From assembly GCA_039811185.1 (NCBI GenBank), contig JBDHYF010000004.1, forward strand, positions 62,001-126,000: a DNA stretch of 64,000 nt. Direction: 5' to 3'. A program made the translations under genes and the position numbers. The notes beneath the pieces were generated by a model. That model had not been told where the DNA came from. It worked only from the letters and a program-made list of their open reading frames with translations, and did no database searches. Source of the stretch: JAEZDR01 sp039811185 (GTDB lineage: Bacteria > Bacteroidota > Bacteroidia > Chitinophagales > Chitinophagaceae). This document shows positions 17,630-24,944 of the stretch, piece after piece; the first letter of the stretch is position 1, and each line of letters opens with the position of its first letter.

Positions 17630-18792
17630 GAGCACTTTGGCTTGCGTCGTGGTATCCTGATAAACTGGATCGCTATAACGGTGATTTCATTCAACGGCAT
17701 GCCATTGCAGCGTCGGAGTTTTGTTCAATCGACGTTTTTCATATCCATCCCGATACTGAAAACCGGTTAAAGAAGATGGAAATTTCTGCCACACAAACGA
17801 ATCAGCATCTAACCGAAACCATTGTTTTGCTTCCGTTCAAAAACGGAATGTTTGCGCCCTTTTACAATCAGTACAATTATTTCGAGCAGTACAAAGCTTT
17901 GCTGAATCATTATATCGAACAGAATGGAAAACCGGATATTGTTCACGTGCACGTGCCGGTGAAAGCAGGGCTTCTTGCGTTATACTTAAAAAGAAGGTAT
18001 AAACTTCCGTTTGTTGTAACCGAGCATTGGGGCATTTACAATCATGTTGCGCCCAATCATTTTAACACACGACATCTATGGTTTAAAAGGTTGACGCGAC
18101 GAATACTTCAACAAGCCTCTGCATTTTTTCCGGTCAGCGCCGATCTCGGCAAGGCCGTTAATGCAATGGTTTGCCCAACGCCTTTCATCGTAATTAGAAA
18201 TGCAGTGAACACCACGCATTTTTATTATTCTGAAGATTTGAAACAACAGGATGAAACATTCCGTTTTCTTCATGCATCCACCCTCGAAGACGGAAAGAAT
18301 GTGGAAGGAATTCTTCGTGCATTTTCCAAACTGAATCAGGAAAATCCATCTACACAGCTCGTGTTGATTGGCGGCAGCCGGCCGGATTTGCAAGAACAGT
18401 ATGCGCCTTTACTGGAAAACGAAGCCATTATATTCGGAGGGGTGGTGAGCTATGAACTTGTAGCAGATTACATGCGACAGGCCGATGCTTTTGTACTGTT
18501 TAGCCGCCACGAGAACATGCCTTGTGTTATTCAGGAATCGCTTTGCTGCGGGCTGCCGGTGATTTCTACCAACGTTGGAGGTATTCCTGAAGTCATCGAC
18601 AGCACCAATGGAATTTTGATTGACCAGGATGAAGCGGAATTGTTTGCGGCCATGAAAAGAATGATTACATCAGGCACATCTTACAATAAAGCGGCCATTG
18701 CCGCCGCTGCAAAAGAAGCTTTTTCTTATGCTGCCATAGGCCGTGAAATTGTGAATGGCTACACTGAAGTTTTAGCAAATTTTCAGGCATAG
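17626..18792 (+). CDS. Glycosyltransferase, GT4 (GT-B fold)
   Basis: A 388-residue glycosyltransferase. The N-terminal Rossmann domain starts ALWLASWYPDKLDRYNGDF, typical of GT4 enzymes that take the nascent glycan as acceptor. The C-terminal nucleotide-sugar domain has FLHASTLEDGKNVEGIL and the E-x7-E-type block PCVIQESLCCGLPVISTNVGG (about 300-321). The ATG at 17626 overlaps the flippase stop (ATGA), so the genes are coupled; a frame extension to 17584 lies inside the flippase and is rejected. Donor and acceptor are unknown. Confidence 0.9.
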   Translation: MRALWLASWYPDKLDRYNGDFIQRHAIAASEFCSIDVFHIHPDTENRLKKMEISATQTNQHLTETIVLLPFKNGMFAPFYNQYNYFEQYKALLNHYIEQNGKPDIVHVHVPVKAGLLALYLKRRYKLPFVVTEHWGIYNHVAPNHFNTRHLWFKRLTRRILQQASAFFPVSADLGKAVNAMVCPTPFIVIRNAVNTTHFYYSEDLKQQDETFRFLHASTLEDGKNVEGILRAFSKLNQENPSTQLVLIGGSRPDLQEQYAPLLENEAIIFGGVVSYELVADYMRQADAFVLFSRHENMPCVIQESLCCGLPVISTNVGGIPEVIDSTNGILIDQDEAELFAAMKRMITSGTSYNKAAIAAAAKEAFSYAAIGREIVNGYTEVLANFQA

Positions 18793-18794
18793 AT

Positions 18795-18816
18795 TTTTAT
18801 ATCTTCCGATATAAAA
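18795..18816 (+). repeat. AT-rich inverted repeat between glycosyltransferase and hypothetical gene
   Basis: Perfect 9-bp palindrome TTTTATATC (18795-18803) / GATATAAAA (18808-18816) with a TTCC loop, occupying most of the 34-nt gap. It has no GC core or following T-run, so it is a poor terminator; it could be an RNA hairpin or protein site. Confidence 0.45.
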
Positions 18817-18826
18817 TATCTGGCTT

Positions 18827-19543
18827 ATGAATAACCTTTCCGACATTTGGTTTGCAACCGGGTACATCGATTTTGAGTTGAAGAAATATACGCTGCTCGC
18901 ATACCTTCAGCAGGTAAACAAGTACTTCAGCGAATCCAGGCTCTATCCCCAGCTTGGCGATTTGGTTTTTCATTACAACAATTTGGTGTTGTTTAAAAAG
19001 AACAAAACATTTTTACAAAACAACTTCCCAAAGCAGCTAACCGGCGTTGATCTTCAGCGGGTGCAATTGATTTATCAGCAGATGATAGAAGATGATGAAT
19101 TAATGAAGGAATTAGAATCGATTATTGATTATGCCTCTGTAAAGTTTGAACAAGCTATTGGCAGCGGCAGTGAGATTTACGACTTCGTTGAAGAAAACCT
19201 GTCCATAGAACCGATTGGCATTCTTGCGCTCGATAATAAGGAAGGATATCTGTTTGTAAAAAACGGCGACAAGAATGAAACGAAAGTGTATGAATACCGT
19301 TTAAGCATATTCGAAAATCAGAACGAGCAGTACCGCGCCATCAGAACAGCGTTTGTTGATGCCTGGCCCGACAAGATTTACAACACCTATCAAAACATTA
19401 AAAAGTCGTTGATTCAATCGCGGCCATCGCTTCCGCAGCCTGCAACCTATGCGCTTCAGTCGGCAATACCGTTCCCTTTTAGTGAAACGTTTTTTCCGGT
19501 TGCAAAAAGGCGCTTCGTCAGATACTTAACGGAGCTCGGCTGA
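18827..19543 (+). CDS. Conserved hypothetical protein
   Basis: A 238-residue soluble protein I cannot assign to a named family. It has no signal peptide or membrane segment. The N-terminal half is helical and rich in aromatic and charged residues (DLVFHYNNLVLFKKNK). The middle is acidic (MIEDDELMKELESIIDYA). The second half appears beta-rich (EPIGILALDNKEGYLFVKNG), ending in a Pro-rich linker and SETFFPVAKRRFVRYLTELG. It starts 34 nt after the glycosyltransferase with an AT-rich hairpin between them. Its end overlaps the convergent gene by 18 bp. Similar proteins seem common in Bacteroidota, but that is from memory of the sequence type, not a search. Confidence 0.7.
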   Translation: MNNLSDIWFATGYIDFELKKYTLLAYLQQVNKYFSESRLYPQLGDLVFHYNNLVLFKKNKTFLQNNFPKQLTGVDLQRVQLIYQQMIEDDELMKELESIIDYASVKFEQAIGSGSEIYDFVEENLSIEPIGILALDNKEGYLFVKNGDKNETKVYEYRLSIFENQNEQYRAIRTAFVDAWPDKIYNTYQNIKKSLIQSRPSLPQPATYALQSAIPFPFSETFFPVAKRRFVRYLTELG

Positions 19544-20062
19544 CGGAGTTGCGGACGTAAAGTAGCGCTCGCTGGACCGAAAGGTAACGGACGAGAAAAA
19601 CGCTCTGGCCACGGTTGCGCGCAATTTCGATGGCGCACTGCTGTGTGCCAGCACTACAGCCTCGTCGTCGAAAAAGAACACCTTCATTTCCGCCCGCCTG
19701 TCATCGTTTGTAATGCCTTTGGCTGTTACTACCTGAATGCCGGCAGCACCTACTTCGTTCGCACTCAACACCACCTCAATTTTTCCCTTGCGTGCAATTC
19801 TTTCAACGAACTCTCGTCTTTGCCGGTCAGAAAACGTTTGCACGGCATTGGGAAGAAGTTTCGCATCGCGATAGGCAACCGTAAACACGGTAAACTTTCC
19901 TGCTTCATCATCTTGTAGCTGAAAACTGTTGCCGGTGAATGAGCCCGGAACATCGCCGGGAAGCGAAACGGTCATCTCATCATGAATGTTTATACTCTTC
20001 CATCCGGTTTGGGAAAAACCAATCAACGGAAAAATCAGCAGGATAAATAATATCGGTTTCAT
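19526..20062 (-). CDS. Secreted hypothetical protein
   Basis: A 178-residue exported protein of unknown function. Residues 1-18 (MKPILFILLIFPLIGFSQ) form a signal peptide with cleavage likely after Ser17. The mature part alternates strands (MTVSLPGDVPGSF, FTVFTVAYRDA) and ends with FDDEAVVLAHSSAP and FSSVTFRSS. This organisation resembles small periplasmic proteins where a parent protein change is tested against a threshold, but no function can be assigned. It is transcribed alone and overlaps the convergent hypothetical gene by 18 bp at the 3' end. Confidence 0.72.
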   Translation of the reverse strand: MKPILFILLIFPLIGFSQTGWKSINIHDEMTVSLPGDVPGSFTGNSFQLQDDEAGKFTVFTVAYRDAKLLPNAVQTFSDRQRREFVERIARKGKIEVVLSANEVGAAGIQVVTAKGITNDDRRAEMKVFFFDDEAVVLAHSSAPSKLRATVARAFFSSVTFRSSERYFTSATPSAELR

Positions 20063-20187
20063 AGGAGTAGATTTTCTTCATCAGGTCAAAAGTCAATCCA
20101 AGTTTCCGCTGAGATGCGCCTGCCGCAAGGGCTTCAGACATCCATTAAAATAAGGCACGGATTTTTATACATACTGAAAAAAACTTT

Positions 20188-20787
20188 ATGGACAACAATA
20201 AACAACAAAAAAGCAGTCAGCATCAGTCGACCGACCCGATGGAGAGTGCAGGCGATGTAAAACGCTCAAAAGATGAGAACATAGACAAAGATTTTCCGGG
20301 CTATCCCCATTATCCTGCCTCGGAAGACATTATGAATCCAAAAAACAACACAGGCAGGGTAACGGGTGAACTGGATGAAGAATCGAAGCGCGATTTGAAT
20401 AAGATGCAACTCGACAATCCTTCCGACAAATCCAACCCATACACAGCAGAAGAAAAAGAAGACCTTGGGCTGAAAGACGGCACGGAGGCGGATTTGACAG
20501 AAGACGATAAAGTGGGGCTGGAAGCGATTGACGATGAGATGGGCGATAACAATTCATCGGAAGTAAATGAAGAAGGTTTCGAGCGAACCGATGAAATCAC
20601 CACCAAGGATTTAGAGGACCCCGATGCCGGTGTTGACAAAGCGCTCGACCGAACCGGCGACGATCTGGATATTCCTTACCGCGACGACGATACCACCACC
20701 GAGGCGCTGGGACAAGGCGATGAAGAAAACGACTATTACAGCTTAGGCGGCGACTCGAAAGATCAAGTTGAAGAAGGCCGCGAATAA
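20188..20787 (+). CDS. Highly acidic, low-complexity hypothetical protein
   Basis: A 199-residue protein dominated by Asp, Glu, Lys, Asn and Gly, with almost no hydrophobic core and no signal peptide, so it is probably intrinsically disordered and cytoplasmic. The least repetitive block is around residues 37-52 (FPGYPHYPASEDIMNP), which looks like a conserved core. The C-terminal half is strongly acidic (DDLDIPYRDDDTTTEA, GQGDEENDYYSLGG). No enzymatic motif is visible. Proteins of this composition may be stress or hydration proteins, but that is inference. The gene is isolated, with 125 nt upstream and 55 nt downstream non-coding. Confidence 0.75.
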   Translation: MDNNKQQKSSQHQSTDPMESAGDVKRSKDENIDKDFPGYPHYPASEDIMNPKNNTGRVTGELDEESKRDLNKMQLDNPSDKSNPYTAEEKEDLGLKDGTEADLTEDDKVGLEAIDDEMGDNNSSEVNEEGFERTDEITTKDLEDPDAGVDKALDRTGDDLDIPYRDDDTTTEALGQGDEENDYYSLGGDSKDQVEEGRE

Positions 20788-20828
20788 CGGTTGAATCCAT
20801 ATTAACAACAAACTTTCATTGGCCGCTA

Positions 20829-20836
20829 TATTTTTG
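20829..20836 (+). promoter_or_regulatory. -7 box TATTTTTG 6 nt before the cysteine-cluster gene
   Basis: TATTTTTG followed by C is an exact TAnnTTTG match ending 6 nt before the ATG at 20843. A normal start point would fall at or next to the start codon, implying a leaderless or near-leaderless mRNA. Confidence 0.5.
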
Positions 20837-20842
20837 CATTGT

Positions 20843-21313
20843 ATGAGCAATCACAGGCAGAAAAGCGGTGCAACCCAAACGAAAACGTTTCAGTCGACGC
20901 TCAAACGGCTGAACGTTTCCAAAACGCTGAAAGTGTTGCCGCAACTGCATGATGAAGCTTTTGAAAAAGTTGATTGTCTGAGTTGTGCAGCCTGCTGTAA
21001 AAACTATTCACCACGGTTTAAGACCACCGACATCAAAAGAATCAGCAAGGTTTTGAAGCTGAAGGAATCCGTTTTTATCGACACCTATCTCACGCTTGAC
21101 GCAGAGGGCGATTACGTTACAAAATCGCAGCCCTGCCCTTTTTTAGGGACTGACAACTATTGTTCTGTCTATGACCACCGGCCATCAGACTGCGCCAGAT
21201 TTCCGTATACCTCAGAAGATGTGCTACTGAAACGACAGCATCTTACACTAAAAAACAGTGAGTTTTGCCCTGCGGTAGTTCATGTTTTGGAACAGCTTTC
21301 CCTGTTGAAATAA
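20843..21313 (+). CDS. YkgJ-family cysteine-cluster protein (copy 1)
   Basis: A 156-residue cytoplasmic protein of the YkgJ (CxxCxxCC) family, thought to bind Zn or an Fe-S cluster; the function is unknown. The cysteine pattern is DCLSCAACC, then PCPFLGTDNYCSVYDHRPSDCARFP, then EFCPAVVH. The basic N-terminus (TQTKTFQSTLKRLNVSKTLK) precedes it. A TTG at 20819 would extend the frame into the promoter box, so the ATG at 20843 is chosen. A paralogue with the same spacing lies at 40908-41426. Confidence 0.87.
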   Translation: MSNHRQKSGATQTKTFQSTLKRLNVSKTLKVLPQLHDEAFEKVDCLSCAACCKNYSPRFKTTDIKRISKVLKLKESVFIDTYLTLDAEGDYVTKSQPCPFLGTDNYCSVYDHRPSDCARFPYTSEDVLLKRQHLTLKNSEFCPAVVHVLEQLSLLK

Positions 21314-21338
21314 TGCCGGTTTAGGGCGCGATTTACTT

Positions 21339-21346
21339 TATATTTG
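21339..21346 (+). promoter_or_regulatory. -7 box TATATTTG for the sensor kinase operon
   Basis: Exact TAnnTTTG match, 18 nt before the GTG start at 21365 and 25 nt after the preceding gene's stop. It contains the TTG (21344) that would otherwise be a candidate start codon, which argues against that codon being used. Confidence 0.5.
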
Positions 21347-21364
21347 GAATCATTAACTGCCGCT

Positions 21365-23266
21365 GTGAGGATTGCATTTGTCTTTCTTATTTTTTTTATT
21401 GCCTGCCGACGCCCCGCTACAACCACTGAGGGCATGCCTCATACCGATGGCAAAATCGAACAGATGATTCAACGGCTCAAAGAAAGCAAACTGCTTCCCA
21501 TCGACACGCTTCGGGCATTTTATGATTCGGTGCAGGTATATGCGCCTGCTGACTCGCTATCGATCAGCCGAAAAGCTTTCATCGAAGGCACCTATTTTTC
21601 ACGGAACGGCAACTATCATCTTTCCAAAGCGGCTCATCAAAACGCTATCCGTTACGCCTTGAGCAACGACAGCCTTACCGCAGCTATTCACTCCCAACTG
21701 GGAATGGTTCACAGGCAACTCGGTGACTATACCGACGCCATTTTTCACTTTCAAAAATCCATTAGCATCGGCGAAAGCCTACACGACACGCTTTTGGTTG
21801 CAGGAAATTACGCTTCCATTGCACAGCTTGACTTTGAAAAAGACAACATTGAAAGGAGCCGCCAAAACATTGAAAAGGTATTTGATTTACTTGGAAAATA
21901 CCGTTTTACCAAACCCAACTTAGTTGCATTGCACACCCTCACAAACATTGAAGGGTCAACGGGTAACTACCATAAAGCAATGGAACTGGACGCAAAGGCA
22001 ATTGCATTGTGCAAAGAAAACAACTCGCCCGAAAACATGGTTCCTTTTCAGGATAATCTGGCCCGTTGCTATATGCAATATCTGCACGACTATCGAATGG
22101 CGAAACACTATTTTTTAAAGAATCTCGAAATCGATAAAAAATTAAACAACCCTTCATGGATTGCCGACACTTACATTAACCTGGCGGAGTTGAGTGCATA
22201 CGAAAAGCGGTTCGACAGTGCGCAGTATTATTTAAACGAAGCGAAAAAAATATTCGACGAAACACAACAACTGAACAATCAGCTCAAATACTACCAGGCG
22301 GTTGAAAATGTTTTTAAAATGGCAAACCATCTGCCGAAAATGTATGACGCAAAAACCAACTACATCAATCTATACAAAAAGTATATCAACGAAAAAAATG
22401 AGCAGCTGTTCCAAGCTTACAATGTGCTTTTTGAAACGGCTGATAAAGAGAAAAAGCTGTCGGAAACGAGGTTATTGCTTGCCGAAGAGCAGCTCGAATC
22501 GAAACGGAAAACCTTCGGGCTTATCGTACTTGTGTTTATTATTTTAGCAGGATCTGTCATATTCAGAACTTACAGACAGAATGCCCGCCTGCGCGATGAA
22601 AAACATGCCTATGAGAAGCAGTTAACAGAAGAACAGGCCAAGTTGAAAATACAACATCAGCGGATGGAAATTTCGCAGGACCTACATGACAACATGGGTG
22701 CGCAACTGAGTTTCATCTCTTCTATACTAAACGATGCCGCCGGATGTGAAGACGAATTGCAACGGCAGACAAAAATTTCAAAAGCAGCTGCACTTACAGG
22801 AAACGCCGTTACGGAGCTTAGGAATACGCTTTGGGTACTTCAATCGGCAGCGCCCGACGTGGAAGGGTTAAAAGAAAAGATGCTCAATTTTATGCACCGC
22901 GCCGCCGAAGCGAAAGAGCAGATCGAGTTCGAATTTGATCATATTATCTTGCACAACGCCTCGCTCGATTCGAAAACCGCCCTTCATCTTTTTCGCATCT
23001 TTCAGGAAATCATCAACAACGCCGTCAAATATTCCAAAGCTTCTCGGATAACGACGCAACTAACATCGGAGCGCGACCAAATCATTCTTTTAGTGAAGGA
23101 TAATGGCATTGGATTCGACATACAGAAAATGGAAGGCAGTTCGTACGGCATGAGCAACATCAGGTTGAGGGCCGCTGAAATTGGCGACCTTGAACTGGAG
23201 TCTTCGCCGGATGGAACGATGTATCTAATTAAAATACCGATGCATGATAAAAGTTGCAATCGTTGA
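21365..23266 (+). CDS. TPR-containing sensor histidine kinase (HisKA_3 type)
   Basis: A 633-residue sensor kinase that should phosphorylate the LuxR-type regulator encoded directly downstream. The GTG at 21365 gives a lipoprotein-like leader, FVFLIFFIAC (Cys14). A TTG at 21344 is possible but lies in a promoter box; no ATG is available nearby. Residues of about 80-350 hold tetratricopeptide repeats (GDYTDAIFHFQKSISIGESL, TGNYHKAMELDAKAIAL, RFDSAQYYLNEAKKIF). A transmembrane helix follows at about 384-402, then a coiled coil. The HisKA_3 box is QDLHDNMGAQLS (His441), and the HATPase has EIINNAVKYS, KDNGIGFD and YGMSNIRLRA. The TPRs are predicted to be periplasmic. It overlaps the regulator gene by 23 bp. 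Confidence 0.92.
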   Translation: MRIAFVFLIFFIACRRPATTTEGMPHTDGKIEQMIQRLKESKLLPIDTLRAFYDSVQVYAPADSLSISRKAFIEGTYFSRNGNYHLSKAAHQNAIRYALSNDSLTAAIHSQLGMVHRQLGDYTDAIFHFQKSISIGESLHDTLLVAGNYASIAQLDFEKDNIERSRQNIEKVFDLLGKYRFTKPNLVALHTLTNIEGSTGNYHKAMELDAKAIALCKENNSPENMVPFQDNLARCYMQYLHDYRMAKHYFLKNLEIDKKLNNPSWIADTYINLAELSAYEKRFDSAQYYLNEAKKIFDETQQLNNQLKYYQAVENVFKMANHLPKMYDAKTNYINLYKKYINEKNEQLFQAYNVLFETADKEKKLSETRLLLAEEQLESKRKTFGLIVLVFIILAGSVIFRTYRQNARLRDEKHAYEKQLTEEQAKLKIQHQRMEISQDLHDNMGAQLSFISSILNDAAGCEDELQRQTKISKAAALTGNAVTELRNTLWVLQSAAPDVEGLKEKMLNFMHRAAEAKEQIEFEFDHIILHNASLDSKTALHLFRIFQEIINNAVKYSKASRITTQLTSERDQIILLVKDNGIGFDIQKMEGSSYGMSNIRLRAAEIGDLELESSPDGTMYLIKIPMHDKSCNR

Positions 23267-23882
23267 TGACAACGACCAAGTGATGAGCATGATAAAAGAC
23301 AAGCTGAGCGGATACAACGACATCAGCCTAACGCTGTTTGCAGAGAATGGCCGACAGTTGTTAGAACAGCTAAAATACGGCTGCACGCCGGATTTGATAC
23401 TGCTTGATATTGAAATGCCTGAGCTGAATGGCATTGAAACAACGACCATTTTACGTCAGCAATACCCTGAAATAAAAATCGTGATGCACACTTTGCATGA
23501 TGATGACCAGTACATTTTCGAAGCCTTTAAAAATGGAGCCCACAGCTTCATTTTAAAAGATACAACGGCGGAAAAACTGTATGAAGCCATTGCAGATACG
23601 ATGAAGGGAGGAGCGGCTATGTCGCCTGCGGTGGCGGTAAAAACCATTCAGTTTTTTCGCATGAAAGTCATCCCCGGCAATGCAGCCGGCGATTCTCTTT
23701 CGCCCAGAGAATCTGAAATTTTACAGCAGATAGCGAAAGGCAGAACCAACAAAAGAATTGCTGACGAACTCTTCATTTCTCCGTTTACGGTAAAGCGCCA
23801 CGTAGAAAATATATATACCAAGCTCAGGGCGGAAAACCGTGTCCAGTTAATCCAACGTGCCAGAGAAGATGGCCTCATCTAA
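23244..23882 (+). CDS. LuxR/NarL-family response regulator
   Basis: A 212-residue DNA-binding response regulator. The receiver domain (1-120) has the acidic pocket VDD (Asp8, Asp9), phospho-acceptor Asp55 in LILLDIEMP, and FILKDT with the conserved Lys near 106. The C-terminal LuxR helix-turn-helix is SPRESEILQQIAKGRTNK followed by IADELFISPFTVKRHVENIY. It is encoded in overlap with the TPR histidine kinase, so the two form a cognate pair. Target genes are unknown; the lipoprotein gene 86 nt downstream is the nearest candidate. Confidence 0.94.
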   Translation: MIKVAIVDDNDQVMSMIKDKLSGYNDISLTLFAENGRQLLEQLKYGCTPDLILLDIEMPELNGIETTTILRQQYPEIKIVMHTLHDDDQYIFEAFKNGAHSFILKDTTAEKLYEAIADTMKGGAAMSPAVAVKTIQFFRMKVIPGNAAGDSLSPRESEILQQIAKGRTNKRIADELFISPFTVKRHVENIYTKLRAENRVQLIQRAREDGLI

Positions 23883-23906
23883 AATGGGCCGTTCAGCCCA
23901 TTGTTT
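23883..23906 (+). terminator. Weak intrinsic terminator after the response regulator
   Basis: Stem AATGGGC (23883-23889) / GCCCATT (23896-23902), 6-nt loop, then only GTTTC. It begins right after the regulator stop. The short T-run makes partial read-through to the lipoprotein gene plausible. Confidence 0.55.
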
Positions 23907-23968
23907 CACCCGGCCTGCTGCTTCAACTTTGAGGGTAGTAAAAATTCATCATTTTTTAAAACCTTCTT

Positions 23969-24406
23969 ATGTTTCGTAAAATACTTTTATCAACTGCTAT
24001 CATCATTGCCGCCTCTCTCGTTTTACCCTCTTGCAAAAAAGACAGCAACAACGGCGGGTCCGGTGGCAGCGGCGGATTTACCTACAAAGAAAATAACGGA
24101 CCTGAAATGCAAATGCAGGTTGTAGAAGCACGTACGCAGTACAATACCATCATGGCAACAACCACATCGGCAGACCCGGGAATCGAAATTAACCTGACCT
24201 CATTAAATGCAGGCGATTACACAATCGGCGGCACAAACGGGGTTTATTATTTAAAAGGCGGCGGAATGTGGAGTGCATCCGGAGGTACGGTTAAAATTAC
24301 TTCAAACGCAAACGGTAAGCTTAGCGGCACCTTTGTTTCGCAAGGAAGCGGAATTGCCGGCATCACTTCGTTAAGCGGATCGTTCACCGACATCGAGATT
24401 AAATAG
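23969..24406 (+). CDS. Small hypothetical lipoprotein
   Basis: A 145-residue exported lipoprotein. The signal peptide ends with the lipobox LPSC (Cys22), followed by the common Bacteroidota KKD-type tether and a Gly/Ser-rich linker (NNGGSGGSGG). The mature domain is predicted beta-rich, rich in Thr, Gly and Ser (INLTSLNAGDYTIGGTNGVYYLKGG, trimmed to its core). No known domain is recognised. It lies 86 nt after the two-component pair and is followed by a strong terminator. Confidence 0.78.
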   Translation: MFRKILLSTAIIIAASLVLPSCKKDSNNGGSGGSGGFTYKENNGPEMQMQVVEARTQYNTIMATTTSADPGIEINLTSLNAGDYTIGGTNGVYYLKGGGMWSASGGTVKITSNANGKLSGTFVSQGSGIAGITSLSGSFTDIEIK

Positions 24407-24447
24407 ACTTCACCGTTTTTCCTTCTCAGATTTTCTAGTTTTTTTTC

Positions 24448-24480
24448 GAAAGCTTCGTTCGTCCGAAGCTTTCTTTTTTT
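24448..24480 (+). terminator. Strong intrinsic terminator after the lipoprotein gene
   Basis: Perfect 10-bp stem GAAAGCTTCG (24448-24457) / CGAAGCTTTC (24464-24473) with a 6-nt loop and seven T's afterwards. A T-run also precedes the stem but has the wrong polarity for minus-strand termination. Confidence 0.9.
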
Positions 24481-24525
24481 GGGTTCGGTCATTTTGTTTT
24501 TTACTATTCTTGTAAAAACGAAATC

Positions 24526-24936
24526 ATGTTTAGATCTCAAACGGAAGTTCGGGTGCGGTATGCTGAAACTGACCAGATGGGCGTTGTGTATTACGGAAAC
24601 TACGCGCAGTATTTTGAGGTGGGCCGTGTGGAAAGTATTCGCCAATTGGGTTTTACTTACAAAGCCATTGAGGAGTTAGGGATAATTATGCCCGTGGTGG
24701 AACTAAGCTGCAAATACATTCGCCCGGCGAAATATGACGACCTGCTTACCATACACACCATAGTTCCTGAACTTCCGCCACAACATCGTATTACTTTTCT
24801 GCAAGAAGTGTATAACGAAAAACAGAAGCTGCTTTGCGCAGGGAAAGTAGTGCTGTACTTTATAGAAACCGCCACAGGCAATAAAACTGTTATGCCTCCG
24901 GCACTCGCGGAAAAGCTACTGCCTTTCTTTTCCTAA
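24526..24936 (+). CDS. Acyl-CoA thioesterase, YbgC/4HBT hot-dog family
   Basis: A 136-residue hot-dog-fold thioesterase. The active-site segment is RYAETDQMGVVYYGNYAQYF (about 9-28), with the Asp of the YbgC/4-hydroxybenzoyl-CoA thioesterase family followed by VYYGNY. It hydrolyses acyl-CoA or acyl-ACP thioesters in the cytoplasm; the physiological substrate is unclear. No tol-pal genes are adjacent, unlike classical ybgC. It is monocistronic and convergent with ligD (8-nt gap). Confidence 0.88.
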   Translation: MFRSQTEVRVRYAETDQMGVVYYGNYAQYFEVGRVESIRQLGFTYKAIEELGIIMPVVELSCKYIRPAKYDDLLTIHTIVPELPPQHRITFLQEVYNEKQKLLCAGKVVLYFIETATGNKTVMPPALAEKLLPFFS

Positions 24937-24944
24937 ACCCGAGG

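Noticed and set aside
20310..20639. Ser-rich antisense frame under the acidic protein
   Set aside because: Ser-rich composition is the mirror of the Asp/Glu codons of the true gene; not a protein-coding signal.
23266..23906. Hairpin after the response regulator as a strong terminator
   Set aside because: It has a weak T-run, so it is kept only as a weak terminator and not used to rule out read-through to the lipoprotein gene.
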